Shown here in pieces: positions 57,269 to 64,000 of a DNA stretch of 64,000 bases. A model generated the notes under the pieces. The model was given only the letters and a program-made list of their open reading frames with translations. It was not told where the DNA came from and did no database searches. Source of the stretch: Symbiodinium natans (Eukaryota; Sar; Dinophyceae; Suessiales; Symbiodiniaceae); assembly GCA_905221605.1 (NCBI GenBank), contig CAJNDS010002132.1:94501-158500 (forward strand), read 5' to 3'. Positions within the stretch are counted from its first letter, which is position 1, and every line of letters begins with the position of its first letter. Position numbers and translations under genes: made by a program.

Positions 57269-60255
57269 CGAACTGCGAACTCTGCCCCCCCCCCCCCGAA
57301 TCGCGCTCTCTCTGAGGCCTCGGCTCCGACTCTGAGAGCCTTGGTACTGCCACCTGCAGCAGCCTCTTCGTCATCCCCTCAGCCTCCTCAAGGCTGCCGA
57401 AGTCACTCGTCCTTGTCTAAGGGGGCGGCCCTGGTAACAAAAGACAGGGCGTTTGGGCCCAAGGTTTTAGGGGCTTAGAGTCGTCGAGGTTCTGAAATCA
57501 GCCCCGAACTGAATTGCTGAGACTCCGGGGTTAAAGACAACAAAAGCTGCTCCAGAGTCAGGCCAGGGTCACTGGCTTCGGGTCAAGAGGAACGGGGCAC
57601 CTCAGTTCTTTTGTTTGGAGGTGTTGCGTGAGCAGAGAGTGTGGCAAAAGAAAGCTAAGGGCAAAGAAGACAATGACTTTGTCTGACTTTAAGTACTTTC
57701 GGCCATGGCCGGAGATGGAACAGTATGGCCTGTGCCCTCAGCAATCGGAAGTTGGAAGTTGAGAAACGCCAGTATAAAAACTGGCGGACGCTGACAAAGT
57801 AGGGAGAAGATGACAATTGGTGACTGCACTGGAACGTGCAGCTGACGTGAACTGGTCTGCAAGTTGACCCCTCTTGCCTCTGCAAGTTCGCAAGCTTACT
57901 TGGACCAACACGGTCTTGGAGACATTTTGCAGCTTTCTGATGCCCCCTCGCAACCTTCATGAGGCCCCACTACCACTAAACCGAGACTGAGAGGCGAGCA
58001 GCGTTTACAACAATCATCGTCCATTCCCTACGATGTACACGAAAGGAGCAATTTATATCATCCCCTGAACCCTTGACTGTAAACCAAAGCTCCCACCTGA
58101 CGGTTAGGCGATCAAGCTCATCGAAAATCTCCGCGGTTGTTGAATTCACGTCCTCAGGGGAGAATGAAGGGGTCTAATAGACCTTCGTAGTGGGGGGTTT
58201 TCAGAATTTCAGTATAGCTCCAGGGAACTGGTAGAAAACAAGCGCTCCTTGCTCTCGGTGGCTTAAGATTTGGGAGCCCCACTTAAAAGCCTCAGGGGAG
58301 GAGAGTGGGGCCTCCAAAGGCCTGTCTCGCCGGTCGCCCTTTTTTAAAACTAAGAGAGAACTTTCCTCTTCCTTGCAAGTCTCGGACTCTCGGATGCTTT
58401 TCTCTTTGCTTCTTTCAGTCTTTTTGCTCTCTCTTCTTTTTGTTGCAGCGGATGGTCTTCCCACAGTTAATTTGCCCTTGCTTGCCCTCCGTCTCCACCG
58501 AGCGGCCTGAAAAGACTCTTCAAGTACTCTTCAACATGTTAATACGGCTTAAAAAAACCACGATTGTTCAGCAAGGTTGAGCTTGATGTTGCGAAATCTC
58601 TTGTGGACGAATAGGAGCTGTCCAAACGACGATGCGCTTTCTCGCGTGGTCCTTGGTCTTGCATTCGTACCGGAGCTTTGACAAACGGCCGCGCTGTCTG
58701 CATCCGGCGTCACCGTCATGACATGGACGTTCTGCTCGTTTTTCTGCCGACTTGGTACTGCGGCCGTTTGTTCAGCACCTCGCACAGGCATGCCCTCCCA
58801 CCCCCTCTAGCAGCCCGCCCTCCTTGCCAAGTTCGGCGTCAGCAGCGGTCGCCCTTCTGCGACGTCAATGGCCCTTTGCACTATTGCGACACGGCGGAGG
58901 TTCGTTGTTAAAGGTTTGAGACGCCAGTCTTGTGTTAAAAGGGATGGCTCAGTCCTGTTTTGAAATCTTGTTGCGCTCTCGCCCAGGCGTGGGCCTACTT
59001 GTAAAGTTGGGAAGTGGCTGTTTACCTAGGCTACCAAGGGATACAATTCCCTTTGCAAGGGGCCGGTGGCTTTTCAGTGCCAGTTCTCTCTCTTTGTCTT
59101 TTTTTTGGGGGGGTGTTTAATTTAGGATGTCAAGAGTGTATCAGAAGTTATACGTGCTTCAAGCCCAGAATAGACAGGCCCCCATACACCGAGTGGGGGC
59201 TCTGTTTTCGGCTTCTTTGTCTTCTTTTTCGCGTTGTGCCGCGCTAAAACAAGTGGTCTTTGCTGTGAAGACAGCCGCTCCGAGCACGCCTCGACGTATA
59301 GAATGTGCACGGGGCGCCAGCAGGCGGTTTAAAGCTGTACAGCGCGAACGAAAACCTTAGTTTCTGCTGTGAAAACAGCCATTCCGAGCACGGTTTAAAC
59401 GATTCACGTACAGAACGTGCATGAGGCGCCAGAAGGCGACTGCGCGAGTACGACTTTGCGCTCAAGGCGGCCACGATCCGACGACAATGTGCGATGCCAC
59501 CGAGGCGCATCATGTGGGAATTGGCCGTGCAAGGGCCTGAAGGTTGGAGGCGTTCAGGGGCTTGATCAGGGCTGAGGATGGGGATTGGAATCCTTTCAGG
59601 AATCCTTATGTTTTGAACAAGCTTGCACGGTTTTTGCAAGGCTCAGGGAGTCGGGGGGCGGTGTGGCACCGCCGCCGCCCCCCCCCATTTTCACAATGCT
59701 CGCATGATGGGTTTGTATTCTTTGAAGCGAGCTTGCAAGGCTTTAAAAAGCGCGGCCTACCCCACACTCGCAAACATGATGGGGTTTGGAAAGGATTCAT
59801 ATCTGTTGAAGCAAGCTTGTACGGCTTGAACGAGTGGGGGTTGGGGGGCCCCCCCCTTCCCTTCCCCTTGCATTTTCAAACACAAAGCTCTGGCCCACTG
59901 CGAGAGACGCAAACAAAATCAAATGCGGAATGCAGACCTCCCAGGACGAAAATGTTGGACTTGGGATCGGGTGGAGTGAACGCCTGTAGAGGTTTCAGCA
60001 CAAGGGCCCGCGTGTCCTCCACCCCCCGCCCCGTTCCCTGCTAAATGACGAATTGGCTCAGGCACAAGGCACATGCGGGTTGTTTCACCAAGTGATGCCA
60101 CTCAATGAAATCGAGCCTCCGCTCTACAAAGGTTCAAGTTTTTCCGCTTCCTTCCCCACTGCAGAGGATCAAGCTTTCCGGCCGGAGCAAACCGCCTGCC
60201 CTTGACCCAGCAAAGACATGAGCCACAGCTTTCCTGGCGGCTTCAGGTTCAGGGT
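57269..60255. other. Duplicated stretch, no gene recognised; dispersed repeat at 59594-59899
   Basis: Counterpart of 24130-27116 with only a few substitutions. The GAAGCAAGCTTG repeat is present as in copy A. Confidence 0.45.
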
Positions 60256-63200
60256 CTAGGAGGAAACGAACGCTTGCCTCCCGTCCTGTAACAGGAAAAG
60301 ACCGCCCACACCCCTCTTGAGGTTCTCCCATTCCGTCGTTGCCCCACTCGCCATCCCGCTTGCCGCTGCTGCTCCGCTGTCCAGGGTCTCCCCCAAGCCT
60401 TCAGATGTCGCCTGCAGCGCCTCACGAGTATCGTCGGAGCTGGCAACGTCAGTCCAGAAGTCCCCCAGGTCTTGAGCCAAGTCTTCACCACCAGACAAGT
60501 CCACCTCAAACTGAACGTCCGCACAAACACCCACGAGAGCCGCGGCGCAAGCGCTGCCTCCCAGTGTCAGCTTTCCATCACTGTACACGCCGCTCACGTC
60601 GCCGCTTGCGCCGGCAGCAATGCCGGCCATCACGGACCCGCCCACCTTGCCGCTGACGTGCTCATTGCCGACCTGCGAATCGGCATTCGCCTTGGCATAC
60701 GCCCCAGCGAATGCCTTGGCCTTGGCCGTGCAACCTGGGTTAAGCAGCAACCCAACTGATCTTTGACTGTCAACTTCTACAAAGTAGTCTTACGTCCGTA
60801 TCTCATAGGGACAACATGGACAACCATTCAACTCAAGTACCCAGAAAGCCCAGCTCACAACCATCAAAAAACCAACTTTGTGGCAGCTCGGGGACCTTTC
60901 TTGGAAGTGCAGCCAGCTTCCGCCTCGGCCTTGGCTATGTAGCCCGCCTGGGAGGCTCGGAGCACATCGTTCAAGGGTTTAAGGGTTCGGTAGGGCTTCT
61001 TGGGTCTGAGGTCGAGGGGTTTTGCGGTTTGGTGCCGTTTACTTGGGGTTTAGGGCGTCTTGTAGCTGAGTAGAGTTTAGGGCAGGGCTCAGGTTTTAGG
61101 AGTTCGAGCGCTCCACTGCTCTACTTACTTGTTGTAATTGAGTTCTACCTTTTCTTCAACCAGGTCCCTGAGCCTGGAGAGCAGCCACCTGAATTAGGGA
61201 GGGGTTCCGGACCATCCGGCCAGGTCTTTGCAGTGAGACAGGGGTATGAAAGACATGATTGGACGATAGCGTCTTTACGAAATCTTTGCGCGACCGCAGA
61301 AGAGGCGACCAACAGGACTGCAAGGTATTGGAAGACTTCGGCATCCTAAGTGAGAAGACGATCTCATCAAACAGACCCAGCATTCGCGATCCAAAGCCCT
61401 TTTGACTCTAAACCCTAAACCCTTTTAACCCTTTTTAACCCTTTTCACCCTTTTAACCCTAAACCCTTGTAACCCTTAACCCAGTGAATGGGGCTGAGAC
61501 CCACCAAAGGCGCAAATGCGTTTTTCAGCTTCTCGGCCTGCCTCCACGGCGGCTGTGTAGTCGGCAGTCACGCCGTGGCCCAGGTCTTGCTTTACCTGCA
61601 AAGTTGGTTCTACTGCAGTATGGCGAGTGTGATGAAGACAACAAAAGAAGGAGATTTATTTAGATAGCACATCCACCGCTCCCCCCCCCCCCCGCGCCCC
61701 GGGCTCACCGCCAGTGAAGACCTGCAGTGTGGTGCAGCCCCGCTTCACCCCTCTCCTTTCTGCATGTGTATGTACGATGTGGGTAGGCATGTATGTATGT
61801 ATGTATTTGCATTTGTCTTTGTATTTGTTACTGTTTGTATGTGTTTGGAGGGCCCATCGCCAGGCAGAAAAACTCGGTTTCGCCGCCTGGATCGAGGCAT
61901 GTCGTAGGGGCAGACCCCCTGAACCCCGTGTGAAGCCCCCTGATATTGAAGATTTTTGAAGCACTGAAGCTGATGCCCGGGCTCGAGGTTGCGCATTCAT
62001 TGGGCCAATCGCATGTTACAGCAATCTTCTGCAGTGCCACTACTTCTTTCGACATACGACTTTTTACTGGCAGACCACTTCGTGCTAACATACTGCCTGA
62101 ATTTGATTGGGAGTTTCTAGCAGATCTCACCCATGTCCCCCAACCAAATACCGGCAGATCCGGATCCTCAGCCCAGGCCTCCTACACGCAATGTGAGTAA
62201 CATAGTATGGTTTAGTATAGTCTGCTCTCAACCCTAGGTCCGAACCCCACCCCCCCTCCCACACCCTAAACCTAAACCCGTGACCTTCATGGCCAAGCTA
62301 CTCTGGTTGAAGCCCCAGTCTTGGCCCCGACGGCGGCCGAAACCGTCACCTGGCAACCCTGGACTTCTGCACCGCAGCCGACTGAAGCACCTGCATCTGC
62401 ATAGACCTGCTGTCGGAGTCTAAGCAGCGTTTGGGAGGGGGGCGGGGGGTTTGGGGTTCGGGATGACGGTTCGCAGTACATCTAACTCGGGGCCCTACTT
62501 ATGGTCTGTGGTTTGGGTGGTTTGGAACCCTCTCTGCCTCCGCTTCAACTCGAACTGTAATAGAGACCCCTTCTGAGTTGTAGACCTCATGCTCGTAGGC
62601 CACCGTGATTGCACCACCAACTTCCACGCAAAGGCCTTCTGGGCATGCGCCGAGCTGGTACTGGTAGCTGCCTTCCAAGGTCAGCATCCCCCGGCCATCT
62701 TCTGACATAAGGGATGCCCAGCGAGCCGTGTCCTGTTGCTGGTAGCCAATCATTGCACCACGCTTCTTCTTCTTGGCCCGGTCCTTCAGATCGGAATCAG
62801 CCATCTGGTCCAACGTCTCCTGCACCTTCCTGATGTCGGTATCTGAAGGTGCCTTGTCCCACTTGAAGTCCTTGGGGTTTTTGGTTCTTTGGGGGTAGTT
62901 AGGATCATTCCGCGCTTCCCCACCCGGTGTTGTCGTTGATTCTGGCCATCGATTGACGCCATCATTGTGCAACTTCTCCATGAGGGCGCGGTGTTTTGCA
63001 GCATTCTGCTTAGCCTGGTTATCGAGCACCCGCCGGTGGATTCCGACCATGGTGCGGTGATGGCGCAGTTCCCTGAGTCGTGCAAAGGGAGCGAGAGCTT
63101 CATCATACTTAACCACTTGCCACATGGCCCCTTTCTCTGACTCAACAAATTGACCTTCAATCAATACATGGGGGATGAGTGGTTTGCCTGGATCAAATTT

Positions 63201-63657
63201 TGCGGCTTCTGGGCTTCTCAATCAAAAGACTCCTGCAGCCGCCCCTTCTGGTGCATTGTGCGCAGATCTAATTTCCCTCTGCCGTAAGTTCTGAACTTGA
63301 TTTTATGGGGCCGAGCCTGTCCAGTCTGCCAGCCTGTTGCTCCAGAGGCGTGCGCCTTGTCCGCAAATCGTTGGCAATTTGCTCGTGGTTCCTTCTCCTG
63401 GGATCATCAGCTGGTAACTTTGATGCTTGGGCCCTGTGAAGGTCCTCCACCAATTTCAGCCTCTGGTTTGCCGTCACATATGCAACCATCAAGCCCTCCT
63501 TGTGCTTGATGCGCTTCTCCTCAGCGGTCAGCCTCTGGTACTCGATGATCATGCGTTTCTGGTTGCGCACAATCTGTTTCTGATAGTCCTCCATGTTCTT
63601 GAGGTAATCGTTATATTTGGCACAGATGGAGCCGGTGCAGTCTTTGTCCACCCGTTT
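60256..63657 (-). CDS. Five-exon gene, ~571 aa, charged then Ala/Gly-rich (copy B)
   Basis: Exons at 63297-about 63657, 62529-63208, 62302-62406, 61505-61595 and 60256-60734, each 33139 bp from its copy A counterpart with all splice motifs kept. Differences seen in coding sequence are few: one Arg-to-Leu change in exon 2 (FARRREL to FARLREL) and a few silent ones. Both copies could be expressed. See the copy A entry for domain layout. Confidence 0.6.
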
Positions 63658-63669
63658 CTTAGTTGCTTA

Positions 63670-64000
63670 AGTTTGCTGACGTCTTCTGTCGAACAGGAGT
63701 TCTCCTACAGCATAAGAGCAGAGCCACAGACAGTACCTACTGGAGTACCAAGGAATTTCCCTAAGCCCTCCCGAAATCCTAGCACCCACACCTTAAATCC
63801 TCAACCCTCGCTGCTGCCTAGCCTCCCTGACGCCCCAAGAGCTCATAGGGGCCTGTCTGCACGTACGGCCAATGCACCGAAGTCCGTTCCTGCATTCTTG
63901 AGGACCCCAACCTTGGTTTGGACTGCCAGCAGCCAGCAACACCGGGCGTCGGGGTTAGGGTGTTTTTTGCCACCTGCCAAGCTGACTCACAGCGCATTTT
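63670..64000. other. End of window, duplicated DNA, no gene recognised
   Basis: Counterpart of about 30531-30861. An upstream exon of the ~571-aa gene would lie here or beyond, but none is recognised. Confidence 0.4.

Larger units (their letters stand above)
51078..64000 (+). repeat. Segmental duplication, copy B (partner 17888-30861)
   Basis: Direct orientation, about 33.2 kb from copy A. The left ~1.95 kb differs by many substitutions and several indels; from about 53.0 kb to the window end only about two dozen differences are seen by eye. It runs to the last base, so it probably continues. Confidence 0.97.

Overview
This window looks like nuclear DNA of a eukaryotic microalga or protist, most likely an alveolate of the dinoflagellate/chromerid kind. 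The grounds are plant-type telomere-like TTTAGGG/CCCTAAA tracts scattered throughout, small exons with GT-AG introns, ankyrin-repeat exons, a class 3 lipase fused to an NGKAVAVP-type repeat array, and a membrane-protein exon (NAVALNAILDVDEF) of a type I associate with dinoflagellate gene models. Every gene I can recognise lies on the minus strand, as in the unidirectional gene clusters described for dinoflagellates. The lineage call is an inference; no rRNA, tRNA or spliced-leader gene was seen to confirm it.

Layout. 1-2.7 kb: short-motif repeats, telomere-like tracts and a family of palindromic repeats. 2.7-11.7 kb: ankyrin exons on the minus strand (two are exactly 99 nt, phase 1-1), broken up by a 209-bp satellite array at 7.18-10.49 kb. 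11.7-15.0 kb: repeats and no recognised gene. 15.04-17.44 kb: an intact 801-aa lipase carrying nine 47-residue repeats. 17.89-30.86 kb: copy A of a large direct segmental duplication. 30.9-33.5 kb: nothing recognised. 33.5-38.75 kb: exons for a cysteine-rich, probably secreted modular protein, split by an AT-rich island of about 2.1 kb (35.4-37.57 kb). 39.8-41.7 kb: a repeat-rich element bounded by GGATCAAAA-type inverted repeats. 41.7-47.3 kb: mostly unrecognised, with a 106-bp foldback. 47.3-48.74 kb: exons of a membrane protein and one other possible exon. 48.9-51.07 kb: dispersed repeats and telomere-like DNA. 51.08-64.0 kb: copy B of the duplication, running off the window end.

The duplicated segment carries, in order along the minus strand, a five-exon gene of about 571 aa (charged helical N-terminal half, alanine/glycine-rich C-terminal half), a small protein with a hydrophobic segment and a PIPIPNV repeat, and a decayed paralogue of the lipase. 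The decay predates the duplication because both copies share frameshifts; copy B has gained more. The right-hand ~11 kb of the two copies is almost identical (about two dozen differences by eye), while the left ~2 kb is clearly more diverged.

Most other long open frames in the window are shadows, or chance open frames in tandem repeats. Exon boundaries were set by hand from splice motifs and reading-frame phase, without transcripts.
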